Positions 44,710-53,685 of a stretch of 64,000 nt of DNA are shown here, in pieces. Every line of letters starts with the position of its first letter. The stretch's first letter is position 1. This stretch comes from Bacillus sp. E(2018) (GTDB lineage: Bacteria; Bacillota; Bacilli; Bacillales; Fictibacillaceae): the NCBI RefSeq assembly GCF_005503015.1, contig NZ_SCOL01000001.1, forward strand, positions 124,001 through 188,000, written 5' to 3'. The notes beneath the pieces are model-generated. The model did not search any database, was not told where the DNA came from, and was given only the letters and a program-made list of their open reading frames with translations. The translations under genes were made by a program, and so were the position numbers.

Positions 44710-45864
44710 TTATGAACTCTTTTTAATGGAAAACAGACTTTTCTCCAATGTGGCTCTGTTCTTGGATGTGATTTCGTCTTTTCTTGGAATCGGCTTATAG
44801 ATTCCGGATTCATCTTCCCAAGTAGGAGGGAGAGGGTGCTTCGACTCACTCGTCCAACGCTTTAGCCAGTTTTCTGCGATCTGTCCGGAAGGTGCTTGGT
44901 CGTTCATCACACACCATAAATATGACCATGCACGAGGAACGACACGCCAAATATCGTAACCGCCACCGCCTGTTGCAATCCAGCGGCCACCGCAATATTT
45001 TTCAGCAACTTCCTTTGCGATCCTTGGAATTTCGGTATAGGTTTTCATCGTTACAGACAAATGTGTTAAAGGATCATAGTAATGAGCATCAACGCCATTT
45101 TGGGTAATGATAACGTCCGGTTTAAAGAAATCTGCAACTTCCCATAAGCTCTTTTCATAGCACTCTAAGAAGGATTCATCTTCCGTAAAAGCATCAACGG
45201 GAACATTAAAGGAGAACCCATATCCTTTGCCAGCACCTTTTTCATGAATGGAGCCTGTACCAGGAAATAAGTAACGCCCAGTTTCGTGGATGGAAAGGGT
45301 ACAAACATCTGGATCATCATAAAATGCCCATTGCACACCATCACCGTGGTGGGCATCTGTATCGACATATAAAACACGTGCATTGTATTTTCGTTTCATA
45401 TACTCAATCGCGATTGAGCTGTCATTATAGATACAGAACCCAGAAGCTTTTCCTCTGAACCCATGATGCAGTCCTCCGCTTAGGCTAAGAGCATGCTTGG
45501 ACTTTCCTTCCATCACATGATCTACCGCTGTAAGAGTGGCACCAACGATCCAGCTGCTGGCTTCATGCATGTTTGGGAATATGGGTGTATCTTCTGTACC
45601 GAGCCCATAATTTAGAGCGATCTCACGATTAAGCTGTCCTTTTCCGGCTTGCTTTACAGCTTCTACATAGCCTGGATCATGAATCAGCATGATCTCCTCA
45701 TCTGTTGCTTGTCTTGGTTTAATGATCTGATCGTCATCCAAACAACCCGAATCTCTTAACAATTCATAAGCAAGCTGGACTCTAAGCTGATTGAAAGGAT
45801 GCGTCTCACTGAACTTATATCCTAAAAGGTCTGGTGAATAAACAAAAACAGAATCATTTTTCAT
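44710..45864 (-). CDS. acuC: Histone deacetylase-family deacetylase AcuC
   Basis: Zinc deacetylase that reactivates acetylated acetyl-CoA synthetase; 384 residues. The metal site is YVDTDAHHGDGVQWAFYDDP, the substrate channel GGLHHGFRGKASGFC, and the late motif TGGGGYD. The ATG at 45864 overlaps the end of acuB by 11 bases, which fits translational coupling. Third gene of acuABC, transcribed away from acsA. Confidence 0.94.
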   Translation of the reverse strand: MKNDSVFVYSPDLLGYKFSETHPFNQLRVQLAYELLRDSGCLDDDQIIKPRQATDEEIMLIHDPGYVEAVKQAGKGQLNREIALNYGLGTEDTPIFPNMHEASSWIVGATLTAVDHVMEGKSKHALSLSGGLHHGFRGKASGFCIYNDSSIAIEYMKRKYNARVLYVDTDAHHGDGVQWAFYDDPDVCTLSIHETGRYLFPGTGSIHEKGAGKGYGFSFNVPVDAFTEDESFLECYEKSLWEVADFFKPDVIITQNGVDAHYYDPLTHLSVTMKTYTEIPRIAKEVAEKYCGGRWIATGGGGYDIWRVVPRAWSYLWCVMNDQAPSGQIAENWLKRWTSESKHPLPPTWEDESGIYKPIPRKDEITSKNRATLEKSLFSIKKSS

Positions 45865-46504
45865 CGCGTTCACCCGGAACAGGTGGCCATTTCACTTCAT
45901 AGCCGTTGTCAATTAAGTGTTCGATGACCGGAAGGGGGTTCATCGTTCCCACGCGAAATACGATAATCTTTTCTCGCTCATTATGAGAAGGATAGACGAG
46001 AACCGAGCTGATGTTCAAGTGGAAATCTTTTAAGACACTCGCTACTTTAGCCAATTCCCCAGCTTCGTTCGGTACGACAACTTCTAGATGAGATCCCGGT
46101 TGATGAGTACCTGTTAAAAGGATAAAGGCATGTAACATCTCTCTTTCTGTTACTAATCCAACTAACTTCGTCTCTTCCAACACTGGTATACAGCTAACAT
46201 TATGTTCATAAAAGATCGTGGAAAGTTCTTCTGCGATGTCGAAAGGATGAGCTGAAAAGATAGCTTGTTTCATTATGCTGGAAACCGGTTTCTCAAAATC
46301 TTCTGGATGCTCATTTTGATGAAAGATAGAAGGACTCGCATCTTTTACTTCACGATCTGTCACAAGGCCTAGTAAGTCTCCATCTTTGTCAATCACCGGT
46401 AAGTTTCGGATGTCTTTTTCGAGCATTAACTGTATAGCTGTACCGATCGTTTCGTTTTCATGAATCGTTACAACATTCTTCTGCATCATATTTTGAACGA
46501 TCAT
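45854..46504 (-). CDS. acuB: AcuB, CBS-CBS-ACT protein
   Basis: A 216-residue protein with two CBS domains (MIVQNMMQKNVVTIHENETI and VSSIMKQAIFSAHPFDIAEE starts) and a C-terminal ACT domain (HLEVVVPNEAGELAKVASVL). CBS pairs usually bind adenine nucleotides. AcuB is required for acetoin/acetate use in B. subtilis, but its exact job is unknown. It lies between acuA and acuC in one operon. Confidence 0.93.
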   Translation of the reverse strand: MIVQNMMQKNVVTIHENETIGTAIQLMLEKDIRNLPVIDKDGDLLGLVTDREVKDASPSIFHQNEHPEDFEKPVSSIMKQAIFSAHPFDIAEELSTIFYEHNVSCIPVLEETKLVGLVTEREMLHAFILLTGTHQPGSHLEVVVPNEAGELAKVASVLKDFHLNISSVLVYPSHNEREKIIVFRVGTMNPLPVIEHLIDNGYEVKWPPVPGERDEK

Positions 46505-46547
46505 ATCGTAACACTCCCATTTGTTTTCTCTCTAGTCTCTGATTGGA

Positions 46548-47180
46548 TTAATACATAAAGCGATTTTTAAAACGCAGCCGATCAAACTGTTGGATCGTGT
46601 CCAAGTCAATCCTTTTTCCGATGCGGACCATCAAGCAATTGGCCGGGTGCGAACTGATCTCTGGATCATCTGTTGCCATATATTCCAGATCACCCGCGTT
46701 CATCATCTTTTCCATGACTTTTCGGTAGTCCCAAACGGATAGTTTCGTCCCTTTTAAGTCCCAGTGCCAATAGTATTCTGTCGTGATAATAATATAATCT
46801 TCCATGGCATCATCCATCATGGATACCTTTAATAGCGTTTTACCAACTTTAAAGTTGCGATAGTCAGGTATGACCTCAATCGCACCTAATTCTAGTAAAT
46901 TTTCCATGTTTCCTTCAGACCATCGTTCGAGCGGATCTGGATAGACGTATGTAACATAACCGATAACGGTATCCTTATTTCTTGCAATTATGATTCGGCC
47001 TTCGGGTAGTCTAGCAATCTCAGTAACAGCTTTCTTTTGTTCATCTGCTGGTCTAAATGCTTTTAAATCTTCATGAAAATAAAGACCTTCTAACGTTTCA
47101 GCTGATACAGGTCCTTCGACCGTAATGGTTCCATGACTTGTCTTTAATGCTACACAGTTGTATGTTTTGGTATGATTCAT
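46548..47180 (-). CDS. acuA: Protein acetyltransferase AcuA
   Basis: GNAT enzyme that acetylates and inactivates acetyl-CoA synthetase AcsA; 210 residues. The acetyl-CoA binding segment is LGAIEVIPDYRNFKVGKTLL, preceded by DTVIGYVTYVYPDP. The ATG at 47180 has AGGTGGTG 5 bases upstream; upstream codons of the frame lie in the promoter. It is divergent from acsA, its target's gene. Confidence 0.93.
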   Translation of the reverse strand: MNHTKTYNCVALKTSHGTITVEGPVSAETLEGLYFHEDLKAFRPADEQKKAVTEIARLPEGRIIIARNKDTVIGYVTYVYPDPLERWSEGNMENLLELGAIEVIPDYRNFKVGKTLLKVSMMDDAMEDYIIITTEYYWHWDLKGTKLSVWDYRKVMEKMMNAGDLEYMATDDPEISSHPANCLMVRIGKRIDLDTIQQFDRLRFKNRFMY

Positions 47181-47212
47181 TTTTACACCACCTAGGTTGG
47201 TTTCCAACTTCT

Positions 47213-47240
47213 ATTATACATCATAAACCGTTGTTGTAAG
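47213..47240 (-). promoter_or_regulatory. acuABC promoter
   Basis: On the minus strand CTTACA (47240-47235), a 16-base spacer and a perfect TATAAT (47218-47213). The -35 lies within the candidate cre site. Confidence 0.65.
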
Positions 47241-47248
47241 GGTTTACA
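47235..47248. promoter_or_regulatory. Candidate CcpA-binding cre site between acuA and acsA
   Basis: TGTAAGGGTTTACA matches the cre consensus TGWAARCGYTWNCW at all but one central position (G for C) and is nearly palindromic. It covers the acuABC -35 region and lies about 50 bases upstream of the acsA -10, where CcpA binding could repress acuABC and affect acsA. Confidence 0.7.
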
Positions 47249-47299
47249 TATCGGTTTTTATAGATAGTTCTAATAAGTTAAAAAATTTAGATAATATGC

Positions 47300-47305
47300 T
47301 ATAAT
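47300..47305 (+). promoter_or_regulatory. acsA -10 element
   Basis: A perfect TATAAT 35 bases before the acsA ATG. The -35 region (GTTAAA at 17 bases) is weak. Confidence 0.5.
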
Positions 47306-47340
47306 TAAAGAGATATTCAAAAGGGAAGGGAGATTTAGCA

Positions 47341-49056
47341 ATGAAACTGGAAGCGCTTCCGATTATAAAAGGTGATTTTAATCTACAAGATTATGAGGCT
47401 ACATACGGAGCATTTGATTGGAAAGACATTGAAAAAGAATTCTCCTGGCACAAAACAGGACGAGTCAATATGGCATATGAAGCTATAGACCGTCATGCAG
47501 CATCCCATCGTAAAAACAAAGTAGCACTCTACTTTTCGGATCAAAAAAGAGATGAGAAGTATACGTTTAAAGACATGAAAGAGATGTCTAACAAAGCAGG
47601 TAATATGTTACGCCAAATAGGTGTTGAAAAAGGTGATCGTGTCTTCATCTTCATGCCGCGTTCACCTGAACTTTACTTTACGTTCCTTGGAGCAATCAAG
47701 CTTGGAGCGATTGTTGGTCCCTTGTTTGAGGCATTCATGGAGGGTGCAGTAAGAGATAGACTTGAGGATAGTGAGGCAAAAGTGCTTGTTACTACGCCAG
47801 CCCTCTTAGAGCGTGTCCCAGTCGATCAACTGCCGAAATTGAAAAATGTTATTTTGGTAGGAGAAGATGTTAAAGAAGAGGGACCGTATGTAAATTATTT
47901 TGATCGTATGAAAAAAGCATCAAAAGATTTAGATATAGAATGGGTTGATCGTGAAGACGGATTAATCCTTCACTACACATCTGGATCGACAGGTAAACCA
48001 AAAGGTGTGCTTCATGTTCATAATGCGATGCTTCAGCATTTCCAAACTTCAAAATGGGTACTTGATCTAAAAGAAGACGATGTGTACTGGTGTACGGCAG
48101 ATCCTGGCTGGGTGACAGGAACTTCTTATGGCATATTCGGGCCTTGGTTGAACGGCACTTCAAGTGTCATTCGAGGTGGACGTTTCTCACCTGAAGATTG
48201 GTATGGAACGATTGAAAATTATGGCGTAACGGTCTGGTACAGTGCTCCAACGGCTTTTCGTATGTTAATGGGTGCTGGAGATGAAGTGGTAAAGAAATTC
48301 GATATGTCTTCGCTTCGACATATTTTAAGTGTAGGTGAACCTCTTAACCCTGAGGTTGTTAGATGGGGAATGAAGGTGTTTAACTTGCGCATACATGACA
48401 ACTGGTGGATGACGGAAACAGGTGGTCAGCTGATCAGTAACTATCCAGCGATGGAAATTAAACCTGGATCGATGGGTAAACCGTTCCCAGGAGTAGAAGC
48501 AGCGATCATTGATGACCAAGACAACATCCTACCTCCGTATCGAATGGGCAACCTCGCGATCAAAAAAGGATGGCCGTCTATGATGCGTGCGATCTGGAAC
48601 AATCCTGAAAAATATGATTCCTATTTTACGCCAGGTGGCTGGTATGTTTCTGGAGATTCTGCTTACATGGACGAAGATGGATACTTCTGGTTCCAAGGAA
48701 GAATTGATGATGTGATCATGACTTCCGGAGAACGAGTAGGACCGTTTGAAGTAGAAAGTAAGCTTGTCGAACATCCAGCTGTTGCAGAAGCAGGTGTAAT
48801 AGGAAAACCCGATCCTGTTCGAGGCGAGATTATTAAAGCGTTCATCGCCCTTCGTTCGGGCTATGAAGCAAGCGATGAACTGATTGAGGAAATCCGTAGT
48901 TTTGTAAAAGCAGGACTTGCTGCACATGCAGCACCGCGTGAGATCGAATTCCGTGACAAGCTTCCGAAGACAAGAAGCGGTAAGATTATGCGTCGTGTTC
49001 TTAAAGCTTGGGAACTTGATCTTCCAACAGGTGATCTATCTACAATGGAAGATTAA
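47341..49056 (+). CDS. acsA: Acetyl-CoA synthetase AcsA
   Basis: Activates acetate to acetyl-CoA through acetyl-AMP; 571 residues. Adenylate-forming motifs are HYTSGSTGKPKGVLH, DNWWMTETGG and WYVSGDSAYMDEDGYFWFQG. The C-terminal PKTRSGKIMRRVL holds Lys548, the residue expected to be acetylated by AcuA. GGGAAGGGAG precedes the ATG. It is divergent from acuABC and shares its terminator hairpin with the convergent PBP gene. Confidence 0.95.
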   Translation: MKLEALPIIKGDFNLQDYEATYGAFDWKDIEKEFSWHKTGRVNMAYEAIDRHAASHRKNKVALYFSDQKRDEKYTFKDMKEMSNKAGNMLRQIGVEKGDRVFIFMPRSPELYFTFLGAIKLGAIVGPLFEAFMEGAVRDRLEDSEAKVLVTTPALLERVPVDQLPKLKNVILVGEDVKEEGPYVNYFDRMKKASKDLDIEWVDREDGLILHYTSGSTGKPKGVLHVHNAMLQHFQTSKWVLDLKEDDVYWCTADPGWVTGTSYGIFGPWLNGTSSVIRGGRFSPEDWYGTIENYGVTVWYSAPTAFRMLMGAGDEVVKKFDMSSLRHILSVGEPLNPEVVRWGMKVFNLRIHDNWWMTETGGQLISNYPAMEIKPGSMGKPFPGVEAAIIDDQDNILPPYRMGNLAIKKGWPSMMRAIWNNPEKYDSYFTPGGWYVSGDSAYMDEDGYFWFQGRIDDVIMTSGERVGPFEVESKLVEHPAVAEAGVIGKPDPVRGEIIKAFIALRSGYEASDELIEEIRSFVKAGLAAHAAPREIEFRDKLPKTRSGKIMRRVLKAWELDLPTGDLSTMED

Positions 49057-49070
49057 TTTAATAACAATGA

Positions 49071-49103
49071 AAAACCCTCGAATCAATTCGAGGGTTTTTT
49101 CTT
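49071..49103. terminator. Bidirectional terminator between acsA and the PBP gene
   Basis: AAAACCCTCGAAT and ATTCGAGGGTTTT form a perfect stem. The stop codon of the minus-strand PBP gene lies at its tip. Confidence 0.92.
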
Positions 49104-51944
49104 GTTATTTTGTGTTGTTGCTGGAGGCGGATCGTCAGTTCCAGGATCCGCAGGTTCAGTTGGTGGCGGTGGCGGTGGATCTTGTGGCTCATCAGGCTTA
49201 CCACCTACTCCATCTGTTGGTGGAGTAGGTGGTTCAGCTGGTGGTTTCTTTTCACCGACTTGAACTTTTGTTTGTGCAGGAGATTCCTTACCTGCAATAT
49301 CCACCGCTGTTACATAAACGACGCCAGCAGGTACTTTAGCAGAAGTTTTATCAGCGGTTACAGAGCCGATCTTCTTAAATGATGTGCCATCTGAAGAGTG
49401 ATAGATGCGGTAACCAATTACATCATTCTCTCCATGAGATGCCCATGAAAGGACACCATCTGACATTTTTGCGCCTGCAACAGCGGAAGGAACTTTGCCA
49501 TTTTCTTTTAACTCTTTTTCAGGAACAATGTTGTTCAATAGATTCGTTGTATTCGTTAATTTGTTTAGTGCTTCTAATCCAAGTTCACGCAAGAACTCTT
49601 CCTTGATCAATACACCATCTTTCGTGAACTCTTGTGGAGTAGATGGAAGTGCCTTATACTTCGCATCACCTACAAGTACATAACGACCTTTTGTGAGCGT
49701 GTCGTCCACTTCGTTAGGTGTGAACTTCGCATTAAAGAGATCAGTTGTAACAAGTCCAGCGCTTCGACAAAGATCAGAAGGCAGCTTACCTGATATTCCA
49801 CAGATCTCACGACGCACGATTCCTGAAGGCATTGCGAATTGCTTGTCAGGATCCATTAATTGTGGTGAATGCTTATAAGCTGCGTTTGCAAGTAGCGACC
49901 AAATTCGCTGATTTCTTTTCCCAGTACCGCCGTCCCCTTTAGCTAGTGAATCAGGTGTATCATATCCAATCCATACTCCAAGGGAAACGTTTGGATTTGT
50001 TCCTACAAACCAAGAGTCATAATCATCATTTGTTGTACCAGATTTCCCTGCCCAATCGGTGCTAAAGGAAAGATAACGATTAATATTATTTCCAGTACCA
50101 CCATTTACAACGTCACGCATCATATCTAACAATAAAAAAGATGTTTGCGGCGAGTAAACTGGAACAGGATTTGCTTTATGCTGATAGATTAATTCACCGT
50201 TATTTGATTCTATTTTTTCAATCATGTATGCATCTACGAAATTACCGCCGTTTGCAAAGGTGGCAAATGCATTTGTATTTTCCTCGACAGTAACACCGTT
50301 TGTCATTCCTCCGATAGCAAGAACAGGTGCTCCTCTGTCATTAGGACTTAGTGAAGAAACACCCATTTTTTCTAATCTGTTAAGTGCCTCATCGGTATTC
50401 ACTCTCATATAACTTCTAACTGCAGGTGTATTTCTTGACCATTTCATAGAGTGTCTAACAGAAACAAGTCCGTCATATTTTCCATCCCAGTTTCCAATTG
50501 AGTGAGAACCAGATTGAATGGGTGTATCTGGAACGATCGAACCTGGTTGCACTTTACCTGTTTCAAGTGCTAGAGAGTAGGCAAGCAATGGCTTCATTGT
50601 AGAACCGTTCTGTCGTTTCATATATGTTGAATGATTGGTTTGTTCACGATTGAAGTCACGGCCGGCTACGAAACTAATGATCTTTCCAGACTTGTTGTCT
50701 ATTAATGATGCTCCAACCTCTTCGGGTTCAGGTTTGTCTAATTTTTTTCCTCTAACATATTCATTGGCTGGACCAAAAAGATTATCGTTTGCTACTACTG
50801 CTTGCATCTCATCATATATTTTTTGGTTAATGGTCGTATGAATCTTTATCCCTTTTTGTCGAACTTGAATTCTAGCATTTTCTTTGTATTCCTTTAATTC
50901 GTCAGGTGTCAGTTTATCAAAGTTCTTACCGTCTTTTTCAGCTTGAACCTTTGCTAAAATGTCAACCGTACGACGTTGGACTTCAACAGTTAAAGCAGGG
51001 TATTTTTCAAAAGAAGATTGCTGTTTAGTCGTAAGATTCTTTTTAATATCGTATTTCATTGCTTCATCATACTCGGCTTGCGTAATCGAGCCTTCAGAAA
51101 GCATTCTATTCAATACGGTTTGCATTCGTTTAACTCCTGCAGAGATGTCTTCTTTAGGTACACCGCCATTACTGAATGGGGTATAAACGAATGGGTTCTT
51201 TGGAAGTCCAGCTAAATATGCGGATTGAGCAAGATTCAGCTTAGAAGCAGGAACTCCAAAAATGCCTTCTGCAGCAGCCTGTATACCTGCTACATTTCGA
51301 CCAGATGAATTTCTTCCGTAAGGTACGATGTTTAAGTAAGCTTCTAGGATTTCATCTTTCTTAAGTACTTTCTCAAGTCTCATAGCTAATAAAATTTCTT
51401 TTGCTTTTCGGTCGAAAGAAACTTCATTCGTTAGAATTTGATTTTTTATCAGCTGTTGAGTTAAAGTGCTTCCTCCTGTAACAATTGGAGCACCAGAAAA
51501 CTCTTCATACATAGCGCGTAAAATTGCTTTTGGTACAACACCTTCATGTTCATAGAAATATTGATCTTCTGTAGATATAACCGCTTTTATGACAAAAGGA
51601 GAAACATCTTTCAAACTAACCTCTTGTCTATCTAAATCTGATTGAAGTTTACCCATGTATTGATCGTTATCAAAGTATACGGTACTCGTTTCTTCATAAT
51701 TATAAATATCTTCTTTCATAGAAGTGTGCGCTCGTACAGACTCGTCTTTTACGAGTGAAGCGAAGAAACCAGCGCCAACACCCGCTGCGAAAACACCGCC
51801 GAGGATAAGTAGTACAGTTACGATCAAGAACATGTTCCATGTAACGTTATATGTAATTCGTGCTGTTCGAATAATTCCTTTTTCTTTTAAAAAGTGGACA
51901 AATTTCTCCCATTTTTGCTTTAATTCATCAAAACGAGACATCAT
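49083..51944 (-). CDS. Class A penicillin-binding protein (PBP1A family) with FN3 domain
   Basis: Bifunctional peptidoglycan polymerase, 953 residues. A cytosolic start and one membrane helix (MFLIVTVLLILGGVFAAGVG, about residues 33-52) precede the GT51 transglycosylase (STEDQYFYEHEG, GGSTLTQQLIKN) and the transpeptidase with SxxK in NGSTMKPLLAY and the KSGTT motif. A fibronectin type III-like domain (VLSWASHGENDVIGYRIYHS) and a Pro/Glu-rich tail follow. Either of the first two ATGs (51944, 51941) is possible. It is not at this place in B. subtilis. Confidence 0.9.
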   Translation of the reverse strand: MMSRFDELKQKWEKFVHFLKEKGIIRTARITYNVTWNMFLIVTVLLILGGVFAAGVGAGFFASLVKDESVRAHTSMKEDIYNYEETSTVYFDNDQYMGKLQSDLDRQEVSLKDVSPFVIKAVISTEDQYFYEHEGVVPKAILRAMYEEFSGAPIVTGGSTLTQQLIKNQILTNEVSFDRKAKEILLAMRLEKVLKKDEILEAYLNIVPYGRNSSGRNVAGIQAAAEGIFGVPASKLNLAQSAYLAGLPKNPFVYTPFSNGGVPKEDISAGVKRMQTVLNRMLSEGSITQAEYDEAMKYDIKKNLTTKQQSSFEKYPALTVEVQRRTVDILAKVQAEKDGKNFDKLTPDELKEYKENARIQVRQKGIKIHTTINQKIYDEMQAVVANDNLFGPANEYVRGKKLDKPEPEEVGASLIDNKSGKIISFVAGRDFNREQTNHSTYMKRQNGSTMKPLLAYSLALETGKVQPGSIVPDTPIQSGSHSIGNWDGKYDGLVSVRHSMKWSRNTPAVRSYMRVNTDEALNRLEKMGVSSLSPNDRGAPVLAIGGMTNGVTVEENTNAFATFANGGNFVDAYMIEKIESNNGELIYQHKANPVPVYSPQTSFLLLDMMRDVVNGGTGNNINRYLSFSTDWAGKSGTTNDDYDSWFVGTNPNVSLGVWIGYDTPDSLAKGDGGTGKRNQRIWSLLANAAYKHSPQLMDPDKQFAMPSGIVRREICGISGKLPSDLCRSAGLVTTDLFNAKFTPNEVDDTLTKGRYVLVGDAKYKALPSTPQEFTKDGVLIKEEFLRELGLEALNKLTNTTNLLNNIVPEKELKENGKVPSAVAGAKMSDGVLSWASHGENDVIGYRIYHSSDGTSFKKIGSVTADKTSAKVPAGVVYVTAVDIAGKESPAQTKVQVGEKKPPAEPPTPPTDGVGGKPDEPQDPPPPPPTEPADPGTDDPPPATTQNNKKKPSN

Positions 51945-52018
51945 TTGGTAATCCCTCCCCCTCGTGTATTATAACATAAGGTCGATTTATGATAGAACAC
52001 CGTTTTTGAATATGAAGA

Positions 52019-52312
52019 TTGACATGAAATTCATCTATGTGGTAAAAATAAATGAAGATTATTATATGTTGAAAGCGAAGATAGGAATGAGTAGCAGGTG
52101 TCTCCATGTTTCAGAAAGCTGGTGGTTGATGCGAACCAGTGCAAAGGCATGCTGTGAATTACCTCCTGGAGCTGTCTCTGTGAACGTTAAGTAGCAGAGA
52201 ACGGATAAAACCGTTACGAAATGAAGTGAAAAGCCATTCGTTTGGCTTTTAATTAGGGTGGTACCGCGAGATTGTCATCACGTCCCTTTCCAACAGGAGA
52301 GGGACTTTTTTT
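52019..52312 (+). promoter_or_regulatory. Tyrosine T-box leader of tyrS
   Basis: A TTGACA at 52019-52024 with an A-rich -10 (about 52043) starts the leader. Stem I begins near 52072 with a GAGTAG AG-bulge-like motif; the specifier is TAC (Tyr) at 52160-52162 in GAATTACC. The conserved T-box AGGGTGGTACCGCG is at 52255-52268, and the terminator (GTCCCTTTCC with GGAGAGGGAC, then seven T) at 52282-52312. Uncharged tRNA-Tyr would allow read-through into tyrS. Confidence 0.93.
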
Positions 52313-52363
52313 ATTGTCATTAAACATCATCATCATCATTAAACAACGGAAGGAAAGATAGGA

Positions 52364-53623
52364 ATGAATATTCTACAAGATCTAGAATTTAGAGGTCTTC
52401 TTAATCAAGTAACGGACCAAGAAGGGTTACAAAAAGAACTTGAAAAGGGAATCGTAAAACTTTATTGCGGATTCGATCCTACTGCAGACAGTCTGCACAT
52501 TGGAAACCTGTTACCAATCCTTACTCTTAAACGATTTCAAGAAGCTGGACATCAGCCGTTTGCGCTAGTTGGCGGTGGAACAGGTTTGATTGGGGATCCA
52601 AGTGGTAGACAGACAGAAAGAACATTGAACGAAGCAGAGATTGTTGTTCAATGGACAGACAAAATCAAAAATCAGCTTTCAAGATTACTTGATTTCGAAA
52701 GAGAAACGAACCCGGCTAAAACAGTGAATAACTATGAGTGGTTAAGTCAACTTACGATGATTGAGTTTCTTCGTGACGTTGGAAAGAATTTCTCAGTTAA
52801 CTACATGCTTGCCAAGGATTCTGTTGACTCTCGTTTAGAAGCGGGGATCTCTTTTACCGAGTTCTCATACATGATTTTACAGTCGTATGACTTTCTTAAT
52901 CTTTTCCAAAAAGAAAATGTAAAACTTCAAATAGGTGGAAGTGACCAGTGGGGGAATATTACAGCTGGTATGGAATTGATCCGTCGATCCGGTGAGGAAG
53001 AGAAAGCATTTGGACTAACGATACCATTAATTACAAAAGCGGATGGTACGAAGTTTGGTAAAACAGCATCAGGAACAATCTGGCTAGATGCAGAAAAGAC
53101 GACTCCATATGAGTTCTACCAATTCTGGGTAAACGCAGCAGATGCGGATGTGATCAACTGGCTAAAATATTTCACGTTCTTATCTAAAGAAGAAATCGAA
53201 GTTCTTGAAAAATCATTAGCTGAAGCACCAGAAAAGCGTGAAGCACAAAAAGCATTAGGTCGAGAAGTAACAACGCTTGTTCACGGAGAAGCAGCTTTCA
53301 AACAAGCAGTAAAGATCACAGAAGCACTTTTCAGTGGAAATCTTTCTGACTTAACGGCTGCTGAGATCGAACAAGGGTTCAAAGACGTTCCTTCGTTTAA
53401 CGCATCTAATACGGAAGACGTAAACATTGTAGACCTTCTTGTTGATGCAAAGATTTCTCCATCTAAAAGACAAGCTAGAGAAGATGTAACGAATGGAGCT
53501 GTATCTATCAACGGAGAAAAGGTTCAAGATACAGCTTATATGATTGGAGAGAACGATCGTATCGAAAACAAGTTTGTCATCATCCGACGCGGTAAGAAAA
53601 AGTACACGTTGATCAGATACTAA
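52364..53623 (+). CDS. tyrS: Tyrosyl-tRNA synthetase
   Basis: Charges tRNA-Tyr; 419 residues, class I. The HIGH motif is DSLHIGNLLP (about residues 45-54), the Tyr pocket includes GGSDQWGNI, and the KMSKS equivalent is KFGKTASG. A C-terminal S4 domain (SKRQAREDVTNGAVSINGEK) binds tRNA. AAGGAAAG precedes the ATG. It is controlled by the Tyr T-box. Confidence 0.96.
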   Translation: MNILQDLEFRGLLNQVTDQEGLQKELEKGIVKLYCGFDPTADSLHIGNLLPILTLKRFQEAGHQPFALVGGGTGLIGDPSGRQTERTLNEAEIVVQWTDKIKNQLSRLLDFERETNPAKTVNNYEWLSQLTMIEFLRDVGKNFSVNYMLAKDSVDSRLEAGISFTEFSYMILQSYDFLNLFQKENVKLQIGGSDQWGNITAGMELIRRSGEEEKAFGLTIPLITKADGTKFGKTASGTIWLDAEKTTPYEFYQFWVNAADADVINWLKYFTFLSKEEIEVLEKSLAEAPEKREAQKALGREVTTLVHGEAAFKQAVKITEALFSGNLSDLTAAEIEQGFKDVPSFNASNTEDVNIVDLLVDAKISPSKRQAREDVTNGAVSINGEKVQDTAYMIGENDRIENKFVIIRRGKKKYTLIRY

Positions 53624-53685
53624 AAACGAGTAGGAACCCTGTGGGATGGGGTTCCTCTCTAACTTTATTAAAGGAAGTGTTTGTT

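Noticed and set aside
53629..53656. Terminator between tyrS and the aldo/keto reductase gene
   Set aside because: AGGAACCC/GGGTTCCT forms a stem but there is no T run, so I do not call it a terminator.
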